Assembly (NCBI GenBank): GCA_026391735.1
Contig: JAPLDL010000019.1
Location: forward strand, 62,001-126,000
Source: Bacteroidota bacterium
Lineage (GTDB): Bacteria > Bacteroidota > Bacteroidia > Bacteroidales > FEN-979
Length of the DNA: 64,000 nt
Direction: 5' to 3'
The notes beneath the pieces are model-generated. The model did not search any database. It was not told the DNA's origin and worked only from the letters and a program-made list of their open reading frames with translations. A program made the translations under genes and the position numbers. Positions 18,237-26,310 of the stretch are shown piece by piece (the first letter of the stretch is position 1; every line of letters starts with the position of its first letter).

Positions 18237-19757
18237 CCACTTAAAAATATCCTCCCTCTTTCTCGGCCGCCTGTCTTCAACCCATCTGAAATTCTTTAGA
18301 ATCAGGTCATACGGACTGACATCTTTCTGAGGGAAAATTGTGCCGGTTGTAATCCCGATATAGGTAATGCTCTTAATCTGGTTATTGGTGATAAAGATCA
18401 GCATGTCACTTGAAATCGCCTTTTGGATGCCAATGAGTGTTTTATCTTCCTCCCTCGCCCAATAGACGGTTTCGGCGTTCCCAAGGACTTTGATTTTATA
18501 TAACTCATTCTTCTTAAAATACCCCGCCATGTCCCTGCCTTTGATCTGGTTATACTTATTCGTATCATCCTGTGAGATCAGGAAAGCCGAGTTGTATAAT
18601 GCCATGGTGTCGATCACCCCGTTCTTCATGACCAGCCTGATAGAGTCGGCAGTAAGCTGGTTTTTGACCGACCAGATCACCGGATCATGGTACATTACCA
18701 TGGAAGAATCTTTGCTGTGCCATGCCAGTGAGTCGCACATTCCCTGAAGGTCGGGTCTGAAGAATTTCACTTTATAATATGCATATACACTGCGGATGTT
18801 CTGGTTGGTGTCAAAATAGGCTTTCACCGAATCCCCATGCATAAACAGCGATGTTTTTTTATCGATCATGATGCCCACAGCACTATCTGTCATAAAAGCA
18901 TAACCCGTTTTCCTGTGCATCTCGCCATAATTCCCGGTAAGCATCATATTCTGGACAGAATCGAATAAAACAGCATGGCGGATTGCCTGTCCGAACCCGA
19001 TCTTCCGCTCGTAATACAGGCTGTCACCGGTAAGATACTGGGCCTCATGAAAAATCCTGGCACGTTCCTTGAAGCTGGCAATATCTTTATGTGTATTGTA
19101 CCACCCGTTCTCAGTATAAATTGAATCTATTTTGTCTTTGCTTACGATATGGGAGGGACCGAAAAAATATGCTACCGAAGTGACTGTATTATACATCAAA
19201 GTATCTGACCTCATGGTATAATCGGGATTCAGCAGTAAAACCTTCTCTTTGAAAAAGAATTCCTTTTTATCAGTATAATAATAACCATGTTTGCTGATCA
19301 GTATATTCTTGTCGTTCACAATCTTACCCCAGTAATCATACCTGGCTATCTGGGTTCTGCGGTCATAGATCAGGGTGTCGGTAGTAAGGGTGGTCTGGTT
19401 ATCGATAAGTTTTACATTGCTCCAGACCCTGGCCTCCTTGGTATTCCCATCGTACTTCAGCGAATCCCCAAAGAGGTTCAGTGTATCGCTGAGGTGTATG
19501 TGAACATTTCCATATGAAAAAACGGTGTTTGCAGCTTCATTCAGGTAGGCGCTGTCACAATACATAAGGGCTGAGTCATGGCGCAGGATTACATTCCCTA
19601 TAATGCGCTGGGCATCAGGCCTTATCTCTTTATTGTAATCCCAGCGGTCACCCTTCTCAAGAAGAATTTTAGTGGTGTCCTGGGAGTGCAAAACACCTGG
19701 CGCAAATAAAATAGAGCAAGCTAAAAGGAGCCGAAGGACTGTTAAGGGATTATACAT
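18234..19757 (-). CDS. OstA-like (LptA-related) periplasmic protein
   Basis: The 507-residue product from the ATG at 19757 has a signal peptide (about residues 1-26, with LLLACSILFAPGVLHS). Several OstA/LptA-type beta-jelly-roll repeats follow (GNVILRHDSALMYCDSA, GNVHIHLSDTLNLFGDS, and similar near residues 280-400). Family members carry or bridge LPS through the periplasm. The C-terminal part ends in basic residues (RRPRKREDIF). Together with the lptD-like, amidase and MlaD genes it makes a compact envelope block. A -7 box at 19773-19780 lies 16 bases before the start. A TTG at 19775 would overlap that box and is rejected. Confidence 0.88.
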   Translation of the reverse strand: MYNPLTVLRLLLACSILFAPGVLHSQDTTKILLEKGDRWDYNKEIRPDAQRIIGNVILRHDSALMYCDSAYLNEAANTVFSYGNVHIHLSDTLNLFGDSLKYDGNTKEARVWSNVKLIDNQTTLTTDTLIYDRRTQIARYDYWGKIVNDKNILISKHGYYYTDKKEFFFKEKVLLLNPDYTMRSDTLMYNTVTSVAYFFGPSHIVSKDKIDSIYTENGWYNTHKDIASFKERARIFHEAQYLTGDSLYYERKIGFGQAIRHAVLFDSVQNMMLTGNYGEMHRKTGYAFMTDSAVGIMIDKKTSLFMHGDSVKAYFDTNQNIRSVYAYYKVKFFRPDLQGMCDSLAWHSKDSSMVMYHDPVIWSVKNQLTADSIRLVMKNGVIDTMALYNSAFLISQDDTNKYNQIKGRDMAGYFKKNELYKIKVLGNAETVYWAREEDKTLIGIQKAISSDMLIFITNNQIKSITYIGITTGTIFPQKDVSPYDLILKNFRWVEDRRPRKREDIFKW

Positions 19758-19772
19758 TGACCTGACTTTCTG

Positions 19773-19780
19773 CAAAGATA
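19773..19780 (-). promoter_or_regulatory. -7 box for the OstA-like gene
   Basis: TATCTTTG on the minus strand fits the consensus. It lies just beyond the stop of the small regulator gene and leaves a leader of only a few bases before the ATG at 19757. No clear -33 element. Confidence 0.4.
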
Positions 19781-19782
19781 TT

Positions 19783-20070
19783 TCATTTCTTCTGAAGATA
19801 GCTATTCAGGTCCTCCACATATTTCTCAAAAGCTGTAACACCTTCAGGGGTTATCCGGCAGGTAGTCCTGGGCATTTTCCCTTTGAACGATTTCTCGACA
19901 CTGATATACCCGGCATCGCGAAGTTTATCAATTTGTACACTCAGGTTGCCTGCCGTAGAATTTGTCTTCTCCCTGATAAAGACAAAATCGGCCTCAACGG
20001 CACTGATCAGAATGGACATAACCCCCAGCCGGAGCTGGGAATGAAGCAGGGGGTCAAGATCCTTAAACAT
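19783..20070 (-). CDS. Small winged-helix transcriptional regulator
   Basis: This 95-residue protein is a compact winged helix DNA-binding domain. Residues 10-60 form the recognition region (SILISAVEADFVFIREKTNST and GNLSVQIDKLRDAGYISVEK), and KMPRTTCRITPEGVTAF is the wing. Its size and pattern match ArsR/MarR/PadR-like single-domain regulators of the HTH_34 kind. It overlaps the upstream membrane-protein gene by 8 bp, so the two are cotranslated. That pairing suggests the regulator controls, or is controlled by, the membrane partner. Its DNA target is not known. Confidence 0.85.
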   Translation of the reverse strand: MFKDLDPLLHSQLRLGVMSILISAVEADFVFIREKTNSTAGNLSVQIDKLRDAGYISVEKSFKGKMPRTTCRITPEGVTAFEKYVEDLNSYLQKK

Positions 20071-20728
20071 CTTTCCGCTCCTTCCTGTTCAGCATATGAC
20101 CCGGGATCACAAATCCGGCGACAGCCGAAACACATAATACCAACTGCTGAAAATACACAACCCCTGTTTTATGTATGCTGAAAAGCAGGAGAAACGATCC
20201 GATAAAGCAGACAATCCCTCCAATCACAAGAGGTTTGAATCCATATGCTTTGCCTGAAACAAAGAGCGCAAAACCATAAAGGCAAAGCATGATAGGAGTC
20301 AGAAGGAGCCATTGAAACCAGTAGACGAAATTATCCCCTTTCGCATCACTGACAAAATATGAAAGAATAACCGTATCAAGCAGCATTCCAACAACAACGA
20401 CCAGGATGGAAATTGTAAAACCAATCCATACCCATCTCATGAGTTTCTCAATATAAGTCATCACCAGCCTTTCATGCTCACGTTTTTTAAGAAGCCAGAA
20501 ATGAACGGGCATGCCCAGAAACATAAGGAACCATAGAAGGTAAGCATGATAAGCGGTTTCTTTCGGCAGAATCATAGACAGGACAACGGTCCCAAAACTG
20601 ATCCCCGCAACCAGGTACCCCCATAAAAGGAAAATCTTTCCTGTACCCTTTTGAAGGTTGTTTTTCGCTGTACTGATCATTTGCCCTATCAGTTCAAGGC
20701 TTTCTTTTTCATTTAATAAATTTTCCAT
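20063..20728 (-). CDS. Multi-pass membrane protein of unknown function
   Basis: I do not recognise this family. The 221-residue protein starts with a cytoplasmic helix (ESLELIGQMISTAKNNL) and has about six hydrophobic segments separated by short loops: roughly residues 32-52, 63-80, 97-117, 135-157, 167-184 and 190-208. No catalytic motif is visible. The C-terminus is basic (HMLNRKERKDV). The gene overlaps the small winged-helix regulator downstream by 8 bp. A -7 box at 20816-20823 lies about 90 bp upstream. A regulated transporter-like or sensor role is possible but not shown. Confidence 0.8.
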   Translation of the reverse strand: MENLLNEKESLELIGQMISTAKNNLQKGTGKIFLLWGYLVAGISFGTVVLSMILPKETAYHAYLLWFLMFLGMPVHFWLLKKREHERLVMTYIEKLMRWVWIGFTISILVVVVGMLLDTVILSYFVSDAKGDNFVYWFQWLLLTPIMLCLYGFALFVSGKAYGFKPLVIGGIVCFIGSFLLLFSIHKTGVVYFQQLVLCVSAVAGFVIPGHMLNRKERKDV

Positions 20729-20815
20729 ATATTTTTTTTAAGGTTCACCGCCTGTTTTTTAAGCTGTGATGAACCCTCGCGGCAGGAGTCCGCAGCTTAT
20801 GATTAAATTTCGTTG

Positions 20816-20823
20816 CAAATATA
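20816..20823 (-). promoter_or_regulatory. -7 box for the membrane protein/regulator pair
   Basis: TATATTTG on the minus strand fits TAnnTTTG, 88 bases upstream of the ATG at 20728. The -33 element is not clear. Confidence 0.4.
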
Positions 20824-21001
20824 AACCAGTTTATAATATAAACCTAATATTTTAACATTTATTATTATTTTTAACCCGGATTTTCATCTTTTTCATCTCA
20901 ATCGGGCCCAGAAAAGCCTGTCAGACAGTTCATAAACCATTCCATTCCTTTAAGTTTTTCACAATAATTAACACTGCGGCTTCTAGTCCGGCAGAAATAT
21001 C

Positions 21002-21009
21002 TAATTTTG
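21002..21009 (+). promoter_or_regulatory. -7 box for gatE-gatD
   Basis: TAATTTTG fits TAnnTTTG and lies 32 bases upstream of the gatE ATG at 21041. The -33 region is weak. Confidence 0.5.
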
Positions 21010-21040
21010 CGGCTTCTTTGGAATCTATCCCTGCCAACAC

Positions 21041-23005
21041 ATGAAACAACAATTTAACCCTAAGCGCAACTATGAAGAAACCCGTAAAGCAGTCGGGTAT
21101 GTCGGGCGCAAAGATGCAACCCAGGCCGATTATGACCGTATTGGATTCATGTCGGGACTGGAAGTCCACCAGCAACTGAACACCAAGCAAAAACTATTTT
21201 GCCGCTGTCCGGCTGGTATTTTTCAAAAACCCGATGAATACAATGCTGAACTCATCCGCCATATGAGACCAACGCTCAGTGAACTTGGAGAATATGACGG
21301 TACTGCCCTGATGGAATTCAAGACAAGGAAAGAGATCATTTACAGGATATCCAATAAAACTGCCTGTACTTATGACGTTGATGACACTCCTCCGTTCCCT
21401 TTAAACCGGGAAGCCCTGAATATCGCAATCGGGATCTCGGTGCTTTCAAAACTAAAGATCGTAGGTGAGGTGCATATCACTAGAAAACAATACCTTGACG
21501 GAAGTATACCAACTGGTTTTCAGAGGACTGCGATCATCGGGGTGGAAGGCGAGATTCAGCTTAAGAATAAAAAAGTAAGGCTGATCCAGCTCAGTCTTGA
21601 AGAAGATTCATGCCGGGAGGTGTCTGATATAGGGCATGTTAGGATTTACCGTACCGACCGCCTTGGCATGCCGTTGATCGAAACTGTGACCTATCCTGAT
21701 TTTACAAATCCTGATGAAGTTAAAGAAGGAGCCGATTACATCCGCTTCCTGAACAGGAGCACCGGTAAAGTGAGGCAAGGGATAGGTTCTACCAGGGCCG
21801 ATGTTAACGTAAGTTGCAAGGGGGGAACCAGGGTTGAGATAAAAGGCGTTGCACATACCTCCTGGATGCCTGAACTCACACATAATGAGGCCTTCAGGCA
21901 ATGGGCTCTCTTACAGATCAAAGATCTGCTGCTCAGATTGATCAAAGATCCGGCCACCTGGAAACCTGTTGCAAGGGAAGTCAGCCTTAAAGAAATAAGG
22001 ATAGAATTACCGTCTGTTCATAAAGAAAATAAGTCGGTCAAGGTATATATTGTTAACCTTCCCGGGTTCAGGGGGATACTTTCACATTTTACCCAGCCCG
22101 GCAAAATGTTTGCTGATGAGATCAGCGAACGTCTGAAAGTCATTGCTTGTATCGAATTGCCGAATATGATACATTCAGAGATGCTGGAAGACATGGCCCG
22201 GGATAAGGTCTGGGTAAAAGTGAAAAGCCTTTTGGGGAGCAGGGAAGAAGATGCACAGATCATTTTCTGGGGACCCGAAGCGGATATTAAAACGGCCCTG
22301 GAGACCATCGAAGAACGCTGTAAAATGGCTTTGACTGGAGTGCCCAATGAAACCCGCAAATCATTTGAAGACGGGACAACCATTTTCGAAAGAGTGCTGC
22401 CAGGCGCCGACCGTATGTACCCCGACACGGACTCAGCTCCTATTCCCTTAGAAGATGAGGTCATTGAAACACTCAGGAAAGACCTGCCCCCGGATATTTG
22501 TGAACGTTACAGCCAGCTCGCAGCCTGGGGAGTTCCAAAGGATACATTTACTTTCCTGTTAAAGTACAACCTTATTCCTCTCATTGAGAAAATCAACAAA
22601 GAACTGGATATAGCCCCTAAGTTCTGCGCCACGCTCCTGGGGCATACCCTGAAGCACCTTCACGGCAAATTTGAAGCCCTGCTGTTATTCCGGAACGATA
22701 TGGTTTTTGAACTGCTGAAATTCATCAGGAAACGTGGGCTTGACCTTGGCATTGCAGGAAAAATGCTCAGGGTATTGTATGAACATCCGAAAATGGATTT
22801 TGAGTCAATCCTGGTTACTCTAAATTATAAAGAAGTCCCTAGGGAAGAGATCCTTGGGAAGTTGCCCTTCCTGATAAAAAAATACAAGGAAACCAGGTTG
22901 TCGGATGACAATTCGGCCGGCCACCGCTGGATTATGGGAAACCTGCATAAGATTGCCCTCGGCAACATCTCACTAAAGGAACTTAACGATCATATTTCAC
23001 TTTAA
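21041..23005 (+). CDS. gatE: Archaeal-type Glu-tRNA(Gln) amidotransferase subunit E
   Basis: GatE binds Glu-tRNA(Gln), activates the glutamyl group with ATP and accepts ammonia from GatD to make Gln-tRNA(Gln). The GatB/GatE catalytic core is clear: GLEVHQQLNTKQKLFCRCP (about residues 39-57), DVDDTPPFPLN, LSLEEDSCREV, GMPLIE, STRADVNVSC and RVEIKGVAHTS. A GAD-type insert, shared with bacterial AspRS and found in GatE but not GatB, follows at about residues 390-470 (GPEADIKTALETIEERC, GADRMYPDTDSAPIPL). A helical tail domain ends it. Its 654 residues fit GatE rather than the roughly 480 of GatB. gatD follows 24 bp downstream. GatDE is classically archaeal, so its presence here is unusual. Confidence 0.93.
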   Translation: MKQQFNPKRNYEETRKAVGYVGRKDATQADYDRIGFMSGLEVHQQLNTKQKLFCRCPAGIFQKPDEYNAELIRHMRPTLSELGEYDGTALMEFKTRKEIIYRISNKTACTYDVDDTPPFPLNREALNIAIGISVLSKLKIVGEVHITRKQYLDGSIPTGFQRTAIIGVEGEIQLKNKKVRLIQLSLEEDSCREVSDIGHVRIYRTDRLGMPLIETVTYPDFTNPDEVKEGADYIRFLNRSTGKVRQGIGSTRADVNVSCKGGTRVEIKGVAHTSWMPELTHNEAFRQWALLQIKDLLLRLIKDPATWKPVAREVSLKEIRIELPSVHKENKSVKVYIVNLPGFRGILSHFTQPGKMFADEISERLKVIACIELPNMIHSEMLEDMARDKVWVKVKSLLGSREEDAQIIFWGPEADIKTALETIEERCKMALTGVPNETRKSFEDGTTIFERVLPGADRMYPDTDSAPIPLEDEVIETLRKDLPPDICERYSQLAAWGVPKDTFTFLLKYNLIPLIEKINKELDIAPKFCATLLGHTLKHLHGKFEALLLFRNDMVFELLKFIRKRGLDLGIAGKMLRVLYEHPKMDFESILVTLNYKEVPREEILGKLPFLIKKYKETRLSDDNSAGHRWIMGNLHKIALGNISLKELNDHISL

Positions 23006-23029
23006 TTCACTACCTGATCTTTTATTATT

Positions 23030-24415
23030 ATGAGCGAAGATATTTTCCAGGGTTATAAAGGACGTGCATTGGAAGTAATGCAGAAATTCAATGCCCGGGT
23101 CTGGGCTAAGGTGAAAGTCGATACTACCAGGGGCGTTTTTGAAGGCAGCATCCTCCCCAGGGCCGAAAATACAGACGACAAACACCTTGTTATGAAGTTC
23201 TTTACAGGATATAACATAGGAATTGATATTGACACAATTACAAATATAACCGAACTGGGATATAAGAAAGCTGTCTACAAGATACCCGAGAAAGAGTTCC
23301 CTTATTCAAAGGGATTGCCGAGCGTCAAGTTGCTCGGCACAGGAGGTACTATTGCATCAAGGCTTGATTACCGCACCGGAGCAGTTATTCCCGCATTTTC
23401 CCCTGGTGAATTATACGGGGCAGTGCCTGAATTAGCCGATATCTGCAATCTGACCACAGAAAAGATCTTTGCAGTGTTCAGCGAGAACATGGGGCCCGAG
23501 CAATACAGGAAACTGGCTATCGCCATTGGCGAAGAGATAGAAAAAGGCATACAGGGCATCATTATTGGACATGGGACCGATACCATGCATTATACTTCCG
23601 CTGCGCTTACATTCATGGTACAGAATTCACCAATCCCCATTGTACTTGTAGGCTCCCAGCGTTCCAGTGACCGTCCGAGCTCGGATGCCGCTTTGAACCT
23701 GATGCATGCAGCAACGGCTGCAGGCCATGGCGATATTGCCGAAGTAATGGTTTGTATGTTTGGACCTACTTCGGATGAGTACGGGTTTTTACACCGTGGG
23801 ACAAGGGTTCGCAAGATGCACTCGTCTTACAGGTCTACTTTCCGGACAATAGGAGATACCCCTATTGCTACAGTAAGCCGCAAGGGCGTTGTTCCTATCA
23901 AGGATGATTATAACAGACGCCGTAACGATCGTAATGTAAAGATCACACCGGTGTTTGAGGAAAAGGTTGCCATGATCTATTATTATACGAACATGCAGCC
24001 CGATATGATCGATTCACTGGTTGAAAACGGGTATAAAGGGATAATTATAATAGGCACCGGCCTCGGTCATGTTAACAAACCACTCTATCCGGCCATTGAA
24101 AGAGCACGTGACAAAGGTGTCGCAGTGTATATGACAGTCCAAACCCTTTGGGGATATGTCGGGATGTTTGTTTATGATACAGGACGCGATTTAATGGCAA
24201 AAGGTGTGATCCCACTCGAAAATATGCTTCCCGAAGTCGCCTATATCAAACTGGGTTGGGCGCTTGGTCAGACCTCCGACCTGGAAGAGGTTAAAAAAAT
24301 TATGTTAACCCCTATCAACAGCGATATCACCCCCCGGGAACCGTATAACGGTTACCTGATCTACCAGGGCGGTGTGCCTGAGGTGGAGGACTTTATAAGG
24401 AAGTTCCACAAATAG
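23030..24415 (+). CDS. gatD: Archaeal-type Glu-tRNA(Gln) amidotransferase subunit D (asparaginase-like)
   Basis: GatD is the glutaminase half of GatDE, releasing ammonia for GatE. The protein has an N-terminal Tudor-like domain (about residues 8-80) that separates GatD from free L-asparaginases. The asparaginase-type active-site residues follow: Thr107 in LGTGGTIAS, Thr183 and Asp184 in GHGTDTMHY, and Lys262 in VRKMHSS. SQRSSDRPSSDAA is the family block near residue 209. The 461-residue length fits archaeal GatD. Gene order is gatE then gatD with a 24-bp gap, so the two form an operon. It ends next to a large inverted repeat that separates it from the convergent clc gene. Confidence 0.92.
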   Translation: MSEDIFQGYKGRALEVMQKFNARVWAKVKVDTTRGVFEGSILPRAENTDDKHLVMKFFTGYNIGIDIDTITNITELGYKKAVYKIPEKEFPYSKGLPSVKLLGTGGTIASRLDYRTGAVIPAFSPGELYGAVPELADICNLTTEKIFAVFSENMGPEQYRKLAIAIGEEIEKGIQGIIIGHGTDTMHYTSAALTFMVQNSPIPIVLVGSQRSSDRPSSDAALNLMHAATAAGHGDIAEVMVCMFGPTSDEYGFLHRGTRVRKMHSSYRSTFRTIGDTPIATVSRKGVVPIKDDYNRRRNDRNVKITPVFEEKVAMIYYYTNMQPDMIDSLVENGYKGIIIIGTGLGHVNKPLYPAIERARDKGVAVYMTVQTLWGYVGMFVYDTGRDLMAKGVIPLENMLPEVAYIKLGWALGQTSDLEEVKKIMLTPINSDITPREPYNGYLIYQGGVPEVEDFIRKFHK

Positions 24416-24482
24416 TTTACGATTTACGATTTACGATTTACGATTTAAATTCCTTCAATCGTAAATCGTAAATCGTAAATTA
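24416..24482. repeat. Perfect 24-bp inverted repeat built from a 7-bp tandem unit
   Basis: The left arm (24422-24445) is the unit ATTTACG repeated; the right arm (24457-24480) is its exact reverse complement, with an 11-base loop. It lies between the convergent gatD and clc genes and could end transcription from both sides. A related half-copy occurs at 30998-31024 with the same TTCCTTC lead-in, so it is probably a repeat family of this genome. Confidence 0.85.
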
Positions 24483-24486
24483 CTTC

Positions 24487-26259
24487 TTATTCTTCCGAGA
24501 ACTTTTTCAACAGTTTCCTGTACTCCGAAAAGACGGTAGCCCGGCTCATAAACCCAAGATATTTTCCGTCTTTTAATACAGGAATATTAAAGCGGTCGTT
24601 CTTTTGGAAAAGGTTCACGATCTTTTCCATATCGTCGTCGGGGGTGATGTAATTCTGGGGCGTGAACATCAGATCCCTGACGAACTTCTGGTCGTACATT
24701 TCACGGTCGAACATGATGCTGCGGATATGGTCCAGAGATACAATCCCGTAAAACGTACCTGTATCGTCCACCACGGGAAAACTGTTCCTCACTGAGGCTG
24801 AAATGATCTTTACCAGGTCGCCAAGCGTGGCGTCGGGGTTGACTTTGATAAAATTGGTCTCGATCAGTAACGAAGGGTCCATCATGGTGAGGATGGCATT
24901 GTCTTTATGATGAGTTATAAGTTCTTTACGGGTTGCAAGCTGCCTTGCATAAATGGAATGGGGCTCGAAATAATATACGGTGAGATACGAAACGGTCGAG
25001 GAAATAATGAGAGGTGTTAATAGTTCATATCCTCCTGTAATTTCAGCTATAAGAAAGATAGCTGTCAGGGGTGCATGCATGACTCCTGTCATGATTCCCG
25101 CCATACCAACCAGGGCAAAATTGCTCTCGGGGAGATGAGAATTGAGACCAAGGTTAATACCTCTGGAAAGAAAAAGCCCGCTGATCCCGCCGACGAATAG
25201 GGCAGGCGCGAAGGTCCCTCCAATCCCCCCGCTGCCCTGGGTCACCGACATGGCAATGACTTTTGAGATGATCAATCCGAAGATGATCAGCAGGAATAAA
25301 TAAGGGCTGGCTTTCATCCATCCGAAGAATTCTGGATTGCCGATAGCCTCAGCTTTTCCGTTAAGTACTGATTTAAGTATGGTATATCCTTCACCGAACA
25401 GGGAAGGATAAATAAAGATTAATGAAGCCAGCACTGCTCCGGCCAGGGGAAGACGGGCGGTTGCAGGGATCTTTCCCAGCATTCGTTCGATCCATGCACT
25501 TCCCCGCATAAAATAAACCGAAACAAGCCCAGTAAAAATTCCCAGGAGGATATAAAACCCGGTTTCATGAAAATGAAATGGGGACAGGAGTACAAATGAA
25601 AACGCTACGTCTTTCCCCATCAGAAGGGTTGAAACGAGGGAACCGGTTACAGCCGAGATCAGAAGAGGAATAATATTTGTCATTGTCATGTCCATGAGCA
25701 GCACTTCGATCACGAACACTACCCCTGCAATGGGAGCGGAGAAGAGGCTTGCCAAGGCTCCGGCTGCACCGCAACCCAGCAACAAAGTAGTATTTTTATA
25801 ATCCTGCCTGAACAATTTTGCCAGGTTGGATCCTATAGCCGAACCAGTCAAAACCCCGGGAGCCTCCGGCCCGACTGATCCTCCAAAACCCAGGGTCAGC
25901 GTACAGGCAACCAGTGAACTCCAGGTGTTGTGGGGTTTGATCTGGCTCTGGTTTTTTGATATCCCATAGAGGACTTTGCTGATCCCATGATTAATGTTGT
26001 CTTTTACGAAATATTTTACAAAGAACCATGTAAGGATAAGCCCGAAAAAAGGATAAAGCAGGTATAAGAAATTGATGGCTTTAAACGTAAACCCATTGGT
26101 CAGGAAAAAGTTTGTGAAATACAGTGTGTTTTTCAGTACAACTCCTGCAAGCCCGCTTAGTATCCCAACAACCAGGCTAAGTATCAGCACGAACTGCCGG
26201 GGCTTTAAGGTTTTATATTGGTACAGATAGATCCTGTCCAGTAGCGAATGTCGTGACAT
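24487..26259 (-). CDS. ClC-type chloride channel/antiporter with two CBS domains
   Basis: This integral membrane protein moves chloride or exchanges it for protons. The start at 26259 gives 590 residues. About eleven membrane helices hold the ClC signature blocks: GGSVGPEAPG near residue 130, where family members more often read GREGP, and GSGGIGGTFAPALFVGG in the second half. The gating glutamate appears kept, in the GPEAP block. Two CBS domains, which bind adenosyl ligands, make up the C-terminal part from about residue 455 (NAILTMMDPSLLIETNFIKV, SFPVVDDTGTFYGIVSLD, FNIPVLKDGKYLGFMSR). The frame is open to a TTG at 26304, but a -7 box and the downstream ATG favour 26259. Divergent from exonuclease III. 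Confidence 0.92.
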   Translation of the reverse strand: MSRHSLLDRIYLYQYKTLKPRQFVLILSLVVGILSGLAGVVLKNTLYFTNFFLTNGFTFKAINFLYLLYPFFGLILTWFFVKYFVKDNINHGISKVLYGISKNQSQIKPHNTWSSLVACTLTLGFGGSVGPEAPGVLTGSAIGSNLAKLFRQDYKNTTLLLGCGAAGALASLFSAPIAGVVFVIEVLLMDMTMTNIIPLLISAVTGSLVSTLLMGKDVAFSFVLLSPFHFHETGFYILLGIFTGLVSVYFMRGSAWIERMLGKIPATARLPLAGAVLASLIFIYPSLFGEGYTILKSVLNGKAEAIGNPEFFGWMKASPYLFLLIIFGLIISKVIAMSVTQGSGGIGGTFAPALFVGGISGLFLSRGINLGLNSHLPESNFALVGMAGIMTGVMHAPLTAIFLIAEITGGYELLTPLIISSTVSYLTVYYFEPHSIYARQLATRKELITHHKDNAILTMMDPSLLIETNFIKVNPDATLGDLVKIISASVRNSFPVVDDTGTFYGIVSLDHIRSIMFDREMYDQKFVRDLMFTPQNYITPDDDMEKIVNLFQKNDRFNIPVLKDGKYLGFMSRATVFSEYRKLLKKFSEE

Positions 26260-26266
26260 GATAATG

Positions 26267-26274
26267 CAAATGTA
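26267..26274 (-). promoter_or_regulatory. -7 box for the clc gene
   Basis: TACATTTG on the minus strand, just 8 bases upstream of the clc ATG at 26259; a TTTG (26298-26301) sits 23 bases further upstream. The leader would be very short. Confidence 0.45.
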
Positions 26275-26286
26275 ATAGTATATTCT

Positions 26287-26294
26287 TACTTTTG
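26287..26294 (+). promoter_or_regulatory. xth: -7 box for exonuclease III
   Basis: TACTTTTG fits TAnnTTTG, 17 bases before the ATG at 26311. It lies within 13 bases of the opposite-strand box for clc, so the two promoters overlap. Confidence 0.45.
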
Positions 26295-26310
26295 GAACAA
26301 ACAACCGAAC

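Larger units (their letters stand above)
20729..21040. other. 312-bp divergent intergenic region between membrane protein and gatE
   Basis: It holds a -7 box for each direction: TATATTTG on the minus strand (20816-20823) and TAATTTTG on the plus strand (21002-21009). Between them is an AT-rich stretch of about 60 bases (20820-20880), as expected for divergent promoters. No small gene, RNA or terminator is evident. Confidence 0.5.

Noticed and set aside
24416-24482. Repeat tract as a possible CRISPR array
   Set aside because: The units are 7 bp and contiguous with no unique spacers, and no cas gene is in the window.
24487-26259. Loss of the ClC gating glutamate
   Set aside because: Aligning GGSVGPEAP with the common GGSVGREGP form keeps the Glu in place, so only the residues next to it differ.
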